Position numbers and translations under genes: made by a program. Under the pieces are notes generated by a model that saw only the letters and a list, made by a program, of their open reading frames with translations, was not told the origin of the DNA and did not search any database. Shown piece after piece: positions 46,824 through 56,297 of a stretch of DNA of 64,000 nucleotides. Origin of the DNA: Wolbachia endosymbiont of Armadillidium arcangelii (GTDB lineage Bacteria; Pseudomonadota; Alphaproteobacteria; Rickettsiales; Anaplasmataceae); contig NZ_CP157942.1 in the NCBI RefSeq assembly GCF_040207875.1, positions 62,001 to 126,000 on the forward strand, given 5' to 3'. Position 1 is the first letter of the stretch. Each line of letters starts with the position of its first letter.

Positions 46824-47645
46824 ATGGATTTTAGTAAAATGGATTTTAGTAAACATGTTGACGGTCATTCTCTAATTATTCGAGATCCTTCAGTAAATGT
46901 ACAGGAACTAGTGCGCTTTTTACGAGATCACACACACATTACAAAACTTAGTATACTAGCTTGCGAAATTGGTGATAAAGGTGCAGAAGCTTTAGCTAAG
47001 GGTAATTTTCCAAACTTGACCGAACTTCATTTGGAAGGTAACAATATTACTTCTGAAGGTCTGAAAGCTTTAATTAATGGTAATTTTCCAAAGCTTACTA
47101 ATCTTAATTTGCATGATAACAATATTGACGCTACAGGCGTACAGGCATTAATTACGGCATCAAGTAAAGTATTTCCAAAGCTTACTAATCTTGATTTGCA
47201 TAATAACAATATTGACAATAAAGATGCAGAAGATTTAGTTAAAGCATTAGATAGTGGTATATTTCCAAAGCTTAAGGAGTGTAACATAAACGGTAACCAC
47301 ATCTCTTGTGAACTTATTGAAAGATTAGATTGTGTGATAAAAAACAGACCTCAAAAAGGAACCGTGCAGATGGGAAATAAGTTACCCTTTGTAATCGCTT
47401 CTGCTGGCTTATTGTTAAGTTTAAGCATATCGTACTTTGCAGGAGCTGCTGCTTTAACCCCTGTTGCTACTGCCATTTCAGTGTTTCTTGCAGCTGCAGT
47501 AGTTGGCACATTAGTAGGTTACAGTATTGGTAAGTTTTATAAAAAGGTTAGTGAAGAGAAGCAAAAAGATCTTGATACGAGTACGTTGACTGCTGTTAAA
47601 AATGTACTATGTAGTGTATTTACTAAGTCACAATTGGGGGCTTAA
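46824..47645 (+). CDS. leucine-rich repeat protein with C-terminal membrane hairpin
   Basis: 273 residues. A duplicated start (MDFSKMDFSK) leaves two possible ATGs. Then RDHTHITKLSILACEIGDKG and about five LRRs (FPKLTNLDLHNNNIDNKDAE). Residues about 187-233 form two close hydrophobic segments (FVIASAGLLLSLSISYFAGA, AISVFLAAAVVGTLVGYSIG), a membrane hairpin, followed by a short polar tail. The two-segment hairpin with small turn recalls inclusion-membrane proteins of other intracellular bacteria. It is a paralogue of 20350-21090. Confidence 0.8.
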   Translation: MDFSKMDFSKHVDGHSLIIRDPSVNVQELVRFLRDHTHITKLSILACEIGDKGAEALAKGNFPNLTELHLEGNNITSEGLKALINGNFPKLTNLNLHDNNIDATGVQALITASSKVFPKLTNLDLHNNNIDNKDAEDLVKALDSGIFPKLKECNINGNHISCELIERLDCVIKNRPQKGTVQMGNKLPFVIASAGLLLSLSISYFAGAAALTPVATAISVFLAAAVVGTLVGYSIGKFYKKVSEEKQKDLDTSTLTAVKNVLCSVFTKSQLGA

Positions 47646-48129
47646 TTCAAGGTAGCCTTGTTGCGTAGTTATTTATTAGAAGTGTAATGGAATTAATAGT
47701 ATGTGTTATGCTATCATGTTATCTATATGAACTTTAGCTAGCATGGCATCTGCACTAAAATATTTTTTGAAAAAGTTAGTTGACTTGTAAATAATTCTCT
47801 ACTAATACTGGCATGTGTTTGTTTATTCTGCTGAAGTTGCTCCATGCAGGTTTGCTGTAAAAACTTCAGCAGTTTCCGTACTCCTTTAAAGCATCATGCT
47901 CTTATAGTAGTGATATCAAGTATAGGTCTTAACCATGTTGATTTATAGTAAAATTAGCTCAAATTTGGAGTCATAAGCAACTTTTAACCTCTCTATATAC
48001 TCCATTGTTACTCACCATAAAAACTTAACAAAAGCTTAACTACATAAGTAGTAAAAAGATTATGGTTATTGATTTAATGTTACATATTGCATATAATGTA
48101 TTATGTATCTTAGCATTAGAGAGGTAAGT
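47646..48129. other. intergenic region, no gene supported
   Basis: 484 nt, AT-rich, without long frames. The ribosome binding site of the downstream ankyrin gene (AGAGG) is at its right end. No terminator or operator stands out. Confidence 0.4.
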
Positions 48130-50121
48130 ATGGGTGAGTCTACTGGGATAGTAAAATCTATCATCAATCTACTAAAACCAAAATCCAAACCAGAACCATC
48201 TGATTTTGAATATGAATCAATTATAGAACATCTATCATCTAAAGAGCATTTATTAAATGAGCTGATGAATGATATGTGGTACTCAGGAGATTTACCATCA
48301 GTTAGAAATCATAATGAACCATCATCTTTGATAGATAGCAAACTTGGATTAAGTGAACAGATTTGTGTTTGGTTTGCTCTAGATCACGATCTTACGCCAA
48401 GTCAAAAAAATTTAAACAAAAAGTTACTTAGTGCTCTAAAATGTTTAGCTTCTAACTGTGGTTCATTTGATAATACTGAGCCCCTTGAAGAATTTTTATA
48501 TGATAATAAAAACAATAAAGATTTAAAAGTAGTTCTTAACATCAAAAGAGGAGAATCTCAATCAACAGTATTGCATGCGATTGCAGGAGCAAATATTGGT
48601 GGATTTCGTCGCACAGGAAATCAGGCTATAGATTTACTCTTAGAAGCGGGCGCAGATCCTAACATACAAGATAATAAAGGAAAAACACCATTATACCTTG
48701 CTGCTGCCAAAGGTCACCACGATAATGCAAACTCTCTTCTCTTGAAAGGAGCTAACCCTAATATAACAAGTAGAAAGGGAAGAACTCCACAACAAATAGC
48801 AACTAATAACCTCTGCTATGATATTGAAGAATTATTTTTAACTGATAAACAGAAAAAGATGAATAAGGAGTTGTATGACTTACTTGTACTCGATTCAGAC
48901 TGCACTAAAAATTTAAAGGAGTTTTTAAGTAAGCATAAAAGAGATTCAGACCTAAAAGTGGTGCTAAATATTCGGCAAGGAATGGGTGAATCAAAAGTGT
49001 TTTCGTATGTTGATCGTTTTTCTTGGGACAATGAAGGTCTTATTCAAGAGTTAAGAAAGATATTTTTAGAAGCAGGAGCATTAGATTATGGTATAAATAT
49101 TTATCGTCAGCAAAAGGAAGGACAGGCCAGTAAATTACTCGTTAATTTAACTTCAAATCAAAAGGAGAAATTAAATAAGTTTTCTGATAAGGTATTGCGA
49201 GCTCAAAATATGGCTGAACTTGAAGAGATTGTAAATGATGCTATAAAGTCTGGCGTACGATTAAACTATTCTCTTTCACAAGATTTCTTTTCAGGCAATG
49301 AGTACACTTTTACCGATTATGTGATGAAAAAAATCAGTGATGAGTTGGAAAAAAATCCTAAAGTTTCTAGTAGTATAATATGTCAATTAGTATCAAAAGG
49401 GGCAGTGTTTGGTAATACAGTTGATGCTAACACACTGACATCAGAATTTAAAGAGCATAAAACTAACCTAAAAAAAGCTTATAGAGATTATGTTAGCAAT
49501 TCTCATAAGTTTATTGAAATCGCAAAAAGTGCAACCAATAGCGAGCTAAAAGATGCAAGAGTGGACAACTCCGTTTTTTACTTAGAATATTCTAAAGATA
49601 GTAAAATAGACATTATAAAGATAACAGATGGGGTAAGGGGTTTAGGTCTAACCGATGGAGAGATAAAGTGTGGAAGAAATATAGTAAAGATCGGTAGAAG
49701 TGAAGTAGAAATTAAAACTGAAAATGGCATAAGGAATTATACAGATCTTACAGAAGGCAGCAGTATAGTATTAACTTTCTATACTAGTTTGGGAGAATTA
49801 GAAGTTAGATTATGCCCTCATGAAGAAAATAAAAATTGGATAAAAGTAGAGGTGAGTGAAGAAGGCCTACTTCTACTCGATAAAATAGACAGTTATAATG
49901 AAGCAATAGAAGATTGCAATGAAGGAATAGAAAATTATGAAAAGATAGGACAAAATTGCTTATTGGGAGGTTTATCGGTTATTGAAGCTATAGACCGAGG
50001 TGTTTTTGCTAGATCCGGTGGATTAATGCATCCTGAAGTCATAAGCGAGTCTAACAACAAATGGACAGAACGTGAAGAGTTAAGAAGGACTTCTGATCCT
50101 AGGAGAGAAGTTTCTAGATAG
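48130..50121 (+). CDS. ankyrin-repeat protein with C-terminal WO accessory module
   Basis: 663 residues from the ATG at 48130, chosen for the AGAGG 5-6 nt upstream; an ATG at 48103 lacks one. Two clear ankyrin repeats lie at about residues 165-230 (LLLEAGADPNIQDNKGKTPL, TPLYLAAAKGHHDNANSLLL). From about residue 355 to the end runs a module (NMAELEEIVNDAIKSGVRLN, EYSKDSKIDIIKITDG, GIRNYTDLTEGSSIVLTFYT, IGQNCLLGGLSVIEAIDRGV) that aligns with almost the whole protein at 11934-12785. Its function is unknown. It precedes the serine recombinase convergently, the position of ankyrin and host-interaction genes in WO. Confidence 0.82.
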   Translation: MGESTGIVKSIINLLKPKSKPEPSDFEYESIIEHLSSKEHLLNELMNDMWYSGDLPSVRNHNEPSSLIDSKLGLSEQICVWFALDHDLTPSQKNLNKKLLSALKCLASNCGSFDNTEPLEEFLYDNKNNKDLKVVLNIKRGESQSTVLHAIAGANIGGFRRTGNQAIDLLLEAGADPNIQDNKGKTPLYLAAAKGHHDNANSLLLKGANPNITSRKGRTPQQIATNNLCYDIEELFLTDKQKKMNKELYDLLVLDSDCTKNLKEFLSKHKRDSDLKVVLNIRQGMGESKVFSYVDRFSWDNEGLIQELRKIFLEAGALDYGINIYRQQKEGQASKLLVNLTSNQKEKLNKFSDKVLRAQNMAELEEIVNDAIKSGVRLNYSLSQDFFSGNEYTFTDYVMKKISDELEKNPKVSSSIICQLVSKGAVFGNTVDANTLTSEFKEHKTNLKKAYRDYVSNSHKFIEIAKSATNSELKDARVDNSVFYLEYSKDSKIDIIKITDGVRGLGLTDGEIKCGRNIVKIGRSEVEIKTENGIRNYTDLTEGSSIVLTFYTSLGELEVRLCPHEENKNWIKVEVSEEGLLLLDKIDSYNEAIEDCNEGIENYEKIGQNCLLGGLSVIEAIDRGVFARSGGLMHPEVISESNNKWTEREELRRTSDPRREVSR

Positions 50122-50494
50122 ATTAAAAAAGTTAAAGATTATTATTTAAATATAAACTGCTATAGTTTATAGATTAAGAAGTTCGTACCAATGTCTTTTA
50201 AGAACACTCTTTTATATTGTTTTTAAGCTGGCTACAAAATGAAGATATGGAACATACAATTGGCTGAGCTGCCTTTTACACTCCAGGTCTACTATTAAAA
50301 TATGCAGCTAAAATTGGATCATTTTCTACCATTGTTGAATCTAATCTACTAAAATCTTAATTATTTATATTAATATTTTCGCATAATTGATTTTGTAACA
50401 TTTATTTGCTCTTCTACATCAATCTCAACATCTTTTGGCATGGCCCTTTGTAGCATCTCCTTCTGGCACATACTCTTTTGATCTCCTATTGCTT
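50122..50494 (-). other. intergenic region with a possible 33-codon ORF
   Basis: 373 nt. On the minus strand 50370-50471 encodes MCQKEMLQRAMPKDVEIDVE and ends IMRKY. It is acidic, directly downstream of the recombinase, and may be a decayed remnant. The phage attachment site could lie here, since recombinase genes usually border it, but no core repeat can be named from one end. Confidence 0.35.
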
Positions 50495-51979
50495 TTATAA
50501 ATTAAAACCGTAAAACTTCTCTAATTGCTCGCTCCACAGCATCGGTATTTCTCTCAAATCAACTAACTTCAAACCTCTTGGTTGTTTTCCACTCACTATG
50601 TCTTCTTTAATCTTCGGAGCTAAATAATTTAACCTTAAAATTTGCTGTATTCGTCTTGTACCTATATTAATTTTGGCACTCAGCTCCTTCACACTTCCAT
50701 ATTTTCCCTCTTCTAGTTGCCGTTTCCACAGATGGGCTCTTACCACTGCTTTCAGTAGCGCATTGTTTGTTTTGCCTTCTGGTTCTATTACTACACATTT
50801 GTTTCCTTTCTTTTTTATTGCTATAAATTCCACCTTATTCTCTGAACTGACTTCTATTCCATCTTCTCTTATCATTACTCCCTTTATTAACTTTTTCACT
50901 ACTTCTTTTTGCTTTCCAAAACTTAAATTTTTCCATTCTTCTGCTTTTTCTCCCCATTTTTCATATAGCTGCTCTGCTTTCTTCATTACTTCTTTTTCTA
51001 CTTCTCCTGCTACTATTGTTCGATTTATTGATTCACAATTTTTTCCTCTTAAATGGTTATTACATATATAATATCGGTACCTTTTATTCTCTTTTTTTGA
51101 GTATGTCAGCGTCATATTTACATCACAGCTCTTGCACTTTATTATCCCCTTTAGTAGCGCTTCCTCATATTTTGCTTTTCTATATGGCTGATTCTTTATT
51201 AATTCTTGCGCTTTTTGCCATTTTTCTTGTTCTATTATTGCCTCATGCTTCCCTTCATATTGCTTCTCATAATGTCTGATTTTTCCCATATATATTGGAT
51301 TTGTTATTATTCTTCTCACCGTCGCTTTTTTAAAGATATCTGCTTTCGTTCTGTAACCTTGACTATTTAGCTCCCTTGCCAATTCTGCCATTGATTTTAG
51401 CTCCACATATCTTTCAAATATGTGCCCTACTATTTTCGCTTCTTTTTCATTTATTATTAACTCTTTATCTTTCACATCATATCCCAGCGGTAAAGTTCCT
51501 CCCATCCACAATCCTTGCTCTTTTGATGTTGCTATTTTATTTTTTACTCTCTCTACTATCATCTCTCTTTCTAGTTGTGCTGCTCCTGATAATACCGTTT
51601 GTACGAACTTTCCCATTGGCGTATTATTGTCAAATATCTGCGTTACTGCTACAAAATTTACTCTATGCCTTCTAAAAAATGACGTTACTTCTATGCTGTC
51701 TTTTGTTTCTCTTGATAACCTATCTAGTGTATATACTACTACACAATCTACTTCTCCTTTTTTTACATCTTCAAACAACTCCTTTATCGCTGGTCTTTCT
51801 AAATTTTTTCCTGAATATCCTCCATCATCGTGCCTTTTTGCCAATATCACCCAGCCTTCTTTGCTCTTTATATATTTCTCACATGCTACTCGCTGTGCAT
51901 CAAGACTGTTAAACTTTTGTTCTAGCCCATCCTCATTTGATTTTCTCGTATATATCGCACACCTTACTTCTTTTAGCAT
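50495..51979 (-). CDS. large serine recombinase (phage WO integrase)
   Basis: 494 residues from the ATG at 51979 (MLKEVRCAIYTRKSNEDG), which follows GAAGAGA and lies 10 nt beyond the DUF2924 stop. The N-terminal resolvase domain has the catalytic Ser in YTRKS and conserved VVYTLDRLSRE. The recombinase domain follows (GTLPLGYDVKDKEL), then a zinc ribbon with CKSCDVNM...CNNHLRGKNC, a coiled coil and a C-terminal region. It catalyses site-specific integration and excision. Frame intact. Confidence 0.93.
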   Translation of the reverse strand: MLKEVRCAIYTRKSNEDGLEQKFNSLDAQRVACEKYIKSKEGWVILAKRHDDGGYSGKNLERPAIKELFEDVKKGEVDCVVVYTLDRLSRETKDSIEVTSFFRRHRVNFVAVTQIFDNNTPMGKFVQTVLSGAAQLEREMIVERVKNKIATSKEQGLWMGGTLPLGYDVKDKELIINEKEAKIVGHIFERYVELKSMAELARELNSQGYRTKADIFKKATVRRIITNPIYMGKIRHYEKQYEGKHEAIIEQEKWQKAQELIKNQPYRKAKYEEALLKGIIKCKSCDVNMTLTYSKKENKRYRYYICNNHLRGKNCESINRTIVAGEVEKEVMKKAEQLYEKWGEKAEEWKNLSFGKQKEVVKKLIKGVMIREDGIEVSSENKVEFIAIKKKGNKCVVIEPEGKTNNALLKAVVRAHLWKRQLEEGKYGSVKELSAKINIGTRRIQQILRLNYLAPKIKEDIVSGKQPRGLKLVDLREIPMLWSEQLEKFYGFNL

Positions 51980-51989
51980 TTTATTCTCT

Positions 51990-52421
51990 TCAATTTTCAC
52001 TTTTATCACGCATCCCAAATAATAAAGGTCCGTTGTAGCTCATTCCCATTATTCTCCCTGCTACTGCTGACAATGACGTATAAAACTCTTCTTTATAGAT
52101 TAAACCCTTATCTGTTACCATTACTGCATGCGTCTCTTCACCTCTCTCTAATATTAATTCTGTCCCTTCTATTGGTAATTTATCGCTACTTATTCTTTTT
52201 CCCTTCTCTAGCCGATCTGCCAGATACTCTAGTCTTTTTGCTCCTTTTCTTGACATTTCTCCATACGCTTTTTCCTGCATTCTATAAGCTAATCTCGGTA
52301 TCAGATATTTCTTTGAGTATCTAGGCGCTTCTTCCCCAAATACCTTCTTCCATATTTTTCTCAGTTCATCCAAAGGTTTTCTCTCTAAATTCATTACTTT
52401 CTTTTCTGTTTCTTTCTCCAT
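51990..52421 (-). CDS. DUF2924 protein
   Basis: 143 residues. The DUF2924 pattern is clear: ELRKIWKKVFGEEAPRYSKK, YLIPRLAYRMQEKAYG, a linker, and GTELILERGEETHAVMVTDK with LSAVAGRIMG. It is regularly encoded next to the large serine recombinase in phages and plasmids and probably assists it in DNA binding; this role is inferred from context. It is 4 nt from the upstream ankyrin gene. Confidence 0.9.
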   Translation of the reverse strand: MEKETEKKVMNLERKPLDELRKIWKKVFGEEAPRYSKKYLIPRLAYRMQEKAYGEMSRKGAKRLEYLADRLEKGKRISSDKLPIEGTELILERGEETHAVMVTDKGLIYKEEFYTSLSAVAGRIMGMSYNGPLLFGMRDKSEN

Positions 52422-52425
52422 ATTT

Positions 52426-52869
52426 TTAGCCCTTCATAAATAACTTTTCAATTCTGTCTGTTTCTTTCTTTAATACCTCGGTTACTTCTTTACTATAATC
52501 CATCGCTGTCATTCCAAATTTATCCGCTTGCTCTATTTCTCCTCCAGCTTTCACTAGCTCCTCCACTATTTCTTTTTCACCTACCATACATGCAAGGTGC
52601 AGCGGTGTGCATTTATTTCCATATTCCTCAGCATTTACATTCCCTCCTGATTTTATCAATTCCCTCACGATTTCTAGACGTTTCTCCGTTACCGCTAGGT
52701 GCAGTGCTGTGTGTCCTTCTACATCTGCTGCATTCACATTCGCTCCTTTTTCAACTAATACCCTCACTGTTTTTGCGTCTACTGCATAATGCAGAGCTGT
52801 TCTGTCTCTTTCATAAATATTTTTAAACGAGTTCTCTAATAGTGACTCCTCTTTTTCTTTTTTACTCAT
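52426..52869 (-). CDS. ankyrin-repeat protein (phage-encoded, short)
   Basis: 147 residues made almost entirely of about three to four ankyrin repeats (TALHYAVDAKTVRVLVEKGA, TALHLAVTEKRLEIVRELIK, TPLHLACMVGEKEIVEELVK). No signal or membrane segment. It is tightly packed between the DUF2924 gene (4-nt gap) and another ankyrin gene (25-nt gap), an arrangement seen in WO prophages beside the baseplate genes. Confidence 0.88.
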   Translation of the reverse strand: MSKKEKEESLLENSFKNIYERDRTALHYAVDAKTVRVLVEKGANVNAADVEGHTALHLAVTEKRLEIVRELIKSGGNVNAEEYGNKCTPLHLACMVGEKEIVEELVKAGGEIEQADKFGMTAMDYSKEVTEVLKKETDRIEKLFMKG

Positions 52870-52894
52870 AATCTACCTCACCTTTTCTTTAAAC

Positions 52895-53590
52895 CTAAGC
52901 CTTCCTTCTCACCACCTCATCTATCATTTCATTCACTTGGCTGATTATCTTGCTTGCTAAATTTTGACATTCTTTCTTTATTAGCGATTTGTCTCTCTTC
53001 CTTATTTCTTCTATCTCTATTATTTTTAACTCTGGTAAATAACTCCCATTCAACATGTCTGCTATTTCTCCCACTAGCCTCTCTATTCCATAGCACGTCA
53101 GTTCTCTACTTTTTGTTACTCCACCTTTTTCTCTTAAAAATTTACTTGCCTTTTCACTTTCTTTGCTATCACATAGACGATACTTTTCACTTTCCCAGAT
53201 GTAATACATTGGTGTTGCACCATATTTATTCAGTTGATTAACTTCAGCTCCGGCCTTCACTAGCTCTTTTATTATTTCAACTCCTCCTATTTTGCACGCA
53301 GAGTGGAGTGGCGTACATCCACTGACATATTGAGTGGCGTTTACTTCTGCTCCTTCTCTTAGCAGCACTTTTACATTTTCTAAACTTTTTGCGAATACTG
53401 CACAGTGCAGAGGTGTATAACCATTTTTGTCTCTTGCATTAACCTCTGCTCCTTTTTTTATTAATAATCTCACTGTTTTGTAATCAGAGATTTCTACTGC
53501 TTGATGCAAGATCGTCTCTCCTTCTTCATTTCTTTTATTAATATCGTTACTTGATACTTCTTTAAAAAACTTACTCTTGCTAAAACTCAT
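52895..53590 (-). CDS. ankyrin-repeat protein (phage-encoded)
   Basis: 231 residues from the ATG at 53590 with AGG 7 nt upstream; a start ten codons earlier is possible. It has about four ankyrin repeats (TILHQAVEISDYKTVRLLIK, TPLHCAVFAKSLENVKVLLR, TPLHSACKIGGVEIIKELVK) and a charged C-terminal helical region (KIIEIEEIRKRDKSLIKKEC). It lies at the end of the structural gene run, so it is likely expressed late with the phage particle genes. Confidence 0.87.
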   Translation of the reverse strand: MSFSKSKFFKEVSSNDINKRNEEGETILHQAVEISDYKTVRLLIKKGAEVNARDKNGYTPLHCAVFAKSLENVKVLLREGAEVNATQYVSGCTPLHSACKIGGVEIIKELVKAGAEVNQLNKYGATPMYYIWESEKYRLCDSKESEKASKFLREKGGVTKSRELTCYGIERLVGEIADMLNGSYLPELKIIEIEEIRKRDKSLIKKECQNLASKIISQVNEMIDEVVRRKA

Positions 53591-53749
53591 TTCATACCTC
53601 ACAAACCTAGCGCCAGACAAATTTCTTATATTTACCTGCTGCTATTCAAGTCATGTCCTTTTTAGCATGAAAAAGCAAGCCTTTTTCTTTTTATTTCATA
53701 CACTTTTACCTATTATTAATATAATATATGAGTATCTAAATATAAGTAC

Positions 53750-54904
53750 TTAACTTATTAGAGATATTATTCGACTATCTTTCCAACTTCTGTGCAAATG
53801 TCGATGTTCATGCCACTTCAGTACTCCCGGGTAAAATACTAAAATGTGCTTTTCTAATTCGTGTATTGAGTCTTTTTGCTCTAAATCATTTTTATAGTAA
53901 ACGTTGTGTTCTGCTAAAACATATTTTCTGACCTTCTGATCTGTATAATTTTCTACTTTATAGTTGTGAGTAACGCTAAACCTTTCTAAAATTGGCTTGT
54001 GTTTTAAACTCCAATGTTGCCCTGAAAGTTTATCGTTTCCCAATACAAATTTATTTCCTTCTTCTTCTATGCTACCAACCGGAAAGCACGCATTTGTTTC
54101 TCCTAAGTTCCAACTGTCCGATAATATAACTTGCGCTTTCGCAAACTTTATTGCTGGTAATAAACTCTGTGGTAATGGATATAGTGCTTTTAAGTTGTAC
54201 CACAAATGATCTCTTTCATAGATGCCTTTGTAATCCTTTATGTGAGGCTCGGTTTCTCCAAGGATTGCTACATCTAGGCGATATATATCATTGCTTAAAG
54301 CTCGTTCATAATGATCGCGTAGATAGTTTTCTATAATCCTAATAACTGGACCACTAGACCTGAAAAAATTTACTCTTCCAAATGATAACACTGGTCCATC
54401 TTTTTCTATTTTTACCCCTGAATAATCAGAAAGAAGATCTCCAAATAAACTCTCATCCAATATAAATCTCTGCGCATTATAATAATCGTTAAAAATCCTC
54501 ATCAATCTGGATCTTACAGGCAGTGATAGTTTTGCCAGCTCTACTACTGCATCTACGAAGAAGTCATTTGGTACCTCTTTTATCCCTACTTGCAACTCAA
54601 AAAAGTGTTTACCGGGTGGTTCTTCGATGATTGTAATGTCTTCTATATTTGCCCACTTGAGTGCTATTTTAAGTGATTTAGGTGTTCCTCGCAGTCTTTG
54701 AAATTTTACTCCTTCTACTACGGCTTTTCTTCTATCTTTTACCCAACGCAGTATCTCTTCTAAACCATATTCTTCTATTATCCACGGCAATGTTTCTTCT
54801 TTAAGACTAAACTTAAATCCTCTGATACAGTTTGGATCTACTTTATAATCTATCACATCTACCAGCGCTCTTTCCTGCTTTGTTGCATTTGGTGGCAATA
54901 ACAT
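53750..54904 (-). CDS. phage tail protein I
   Basis: 384 residues. The N-terminal half matches P2 gpI-type tail proteins (QERALVDVIDYKVDPNCIRG, GLEEILRWVKDRRKAVVEGV, RGTPKSLKIALKWA). The C-terminal ~200 residues are longer than in P2 gpI and may carry a host-specific or tail-fibre-like part. gpI connects the baseplate to the tail fibres. Start ATG overlaps the gpJ stop (TAATG), so translation is coupled. Confidence 0.87.
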   Translation of the reverse strand: MLLPPNATKQERALVDVIDYKVDPNCIRGFKFSLKEETLPWIIEEYGLEEILRWVKDRRKAVVEGVKFQRLRGTPKSLKIALKWANIEDITIIEEPPGKHFFELQVGIKEVPNDFFVDAVVELAKLSLPVRSRLMRIFNDYYNAQRFILDESLFGDLLSDYSGVKIEKDGPVLSFGRVNFFRSSGPVIRIIENYLRDHYERALSNDIYRLDVAILGETEPHIKDYKGIYERDHLWYNLKALYPLPQSLLPAIKFAKAQVILSDSWNLGETNACFPVGSIEEEGNKFVLGNDKLSGQHWSLKHKPILERFSVTHNYKVENYTDQKVRKYVLAEHNVYYKNDLEQKDSIHELEKHILVFYPGVLKWHEHRHLHRSWKDSRIISLIS

Positions 54905-55680
54905 TACTCAACCTTTAACTTTCTTAATGCAGCGCACTCATTTCCTAGTACTACAACGTCCTCTTTTGGCTCGATTAATTCTACGTTTTCTACACCATCT
55001 ACAAATAGATTCGCTATTATCCATGATCTTGTAACATTCCATCCCAGCCTTCTATTTGCTTCAAACTTCTTAATAAACTGCTTCTTGATTTCTTCCTCTG
55101 ATATTACAGGACTTATGCTCATTCTGCTGTGGATATCTATTTCCATAATATTGCAGCCAATTATTGTTACTGTATCTGTTAAAACCCTTATATCATCTCT
55201 AGTAACCTGCTTTTTTACAATTTCCAGTAGCTCTTCTAATGCTATGCCAGTTTGTGTTGATAAGATTGAAATTTGTACTTTTCCTGGTATAGGTGATTCT
55301 ACTAGTGCATCTTTTACTCTACTATCTGCTGACAGTGCATGATATTTATAATATTCCTTACTTCCTCCTGTTGACCAACCTGCTATTTTTGCTTTTACCC
55401 TCTTTCTAAATCTTTCATCCTCTTCTTCTTTTTGTCTTTCCACTCCATAAAACTCAGCCAAATTATCAAGATCTTCTCCTGTCGCAAATTTAAGTAAGTT
55501 ACTCTTTACTGCTTCATTTATTCTTTCTCTAAGCAAAAGTTCTCGCCATGCTGCTACTTCTAATACCTTCATTGCTGGATCACTTTCTACCAATCCTGTA
55601 AAGCTTGCATCACGCTTCACTAACTCTTCCTTCATCCGAGCAAAAATCTCTTCAAAGTTCAGTGATTCAGGCTGCTGCAT
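54904..55680 (-). CDS. baseplate assembly protein J
   Basis: 258 residues of the gpJ/gp47 family: an N-terminal helical region (LREKINEAVKSNLLKF-like), GEDLDNLAEFYGVERQKEEE, DERFRKRVKAKIAGWSTGGS, then YHALSADSRVKDALVESPIP and a C-terminal domain. These proteins form the wedge of the contractile baseplate. It lies 2 nt from the gpW gene and overlaps gpI by 1 nt. Confidence 0.93.
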   Translation of the reverse strand: MQQPESLNFEEIFARMKEELVKRDASFTGLVESDPAMKVLEVAAWRELLLRERINEAVKSNLLKFATGEDLDNLAEFYGVERQKEEEDERFRKRVKAKIAGWSTGGSKEYYKYHALSADSRVKDALVESPIPGKVQISILSTQTGIALEELLEIVKKQVTRDDIRVLTDTVTIIGCNIMEIDIHSRMSISPVISEEEIKKQFIKKFEANRRLGWNVTRSWIIANLFVDGVENVELIEPKEDVVVLGNECAALRKLKVE

Positions 55681-55682
55681 TT

Positions 55683-56018
55683 TTAAACAACTACTCCATT
55701 AATATTTATGAACTTACCTTCTGAAAGATAGACACCTTCTAAATTCAATGTTACTCTCCCTTCTTTTACTCCTTCAACTTTTACTTTTTCTAACTTAAAT
55801 CTCTTTTCCCATTTTTCCAGTGCTTCTGCTGTTGCTGCATAGATTTCCAAAGTTAAATCTCTATTTATTGGCTTATCTACTAATTCAAATAGTCTTGACC
55901 CATAATCTCTCCTCATTATTCTACTGTTAATAGGAGTGGTCAGTATATCAATTATTGATTGTTTTAGATGTTCTATTCCTTCTAATTCTTTTCCTGTTTT
56001 AGCGTCCATTCCTCTCAT
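55683..56018 (-). CDS. baseplate wedge protein W (gp25-like)
   Basis: 111 residues with the GPW/gp25 pattern: EHLKQSIIDILTTPINSRIM and RRDYGSRLFELVDKPINRD, then a beta-rich C-terminus. These lysozyme-like-fold proteins attach the sheath to the baseplate. A second ATG three codons in is possible. No damage. Confidence 0.93.
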   Translation of the reverse strand: MRGMDAKTGKELEGIEHLKQSIIDILTTPINSRIMRRDYGSRLFELVDKPINRDLTLEIYAATAEALEKWEKRFKLEKVKVEGVKEGRVTLNLEGVYLSEGKFININGVVV

Positions 56019-56041
56019 TTTTCGACTACTTTAATTTTTTT

Positions 56042-56296
56042 TTATTTTGAAAACACACTTTGATTTTTACTTACTACTTGAAAACTACAGGACGCCACAT
56101 CACCTGTTCTCGCTACACCAATACCATTTACAAATACGCTGTTTGATCCTTGTGCTAGTGTCTCTCCCATAGTTAAGGTATCACTTCTACGACAGACAGA
56201 TCTACCATTAATACGCACATCTTTACTCCCGCTTACGCAAACATGAATAGGTACTCCAGTACAATTATCACCTGTACAAACTATAGCTCTTCTCAT
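56042..56296 (-). CDS. PAAR-motif tail spike protein
   Basis: 84 residues, mostly beta. It has the PAAR-like repeats IHVCVSGSKDVRINGRSVCR and GSNSVFVNGIGVARTGD, and several cysteine and histidine residues that could bind a metal. PAAR proteins sharpen the tip of the tail spike. One nucleotide separates it from gpV. Confidence 0.87.
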   Translation of the reverse strand: MRRAIVCTGDNCTGVPIHVCVSGSKDVRINGRSVCRRSDTLTMGETLAQGSNSVFVNGIGVARTGDVASCSFQVVSKNQSVFSK

Positions 56297-56297
56297 G

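Noticed and set aside
50673..52022. Several long plus-strand ORFs across the serine recombinase
   Set aside because: They are leucine/phenylalanine/serine-rich shadows of a clearly conserved minus-strand gene.
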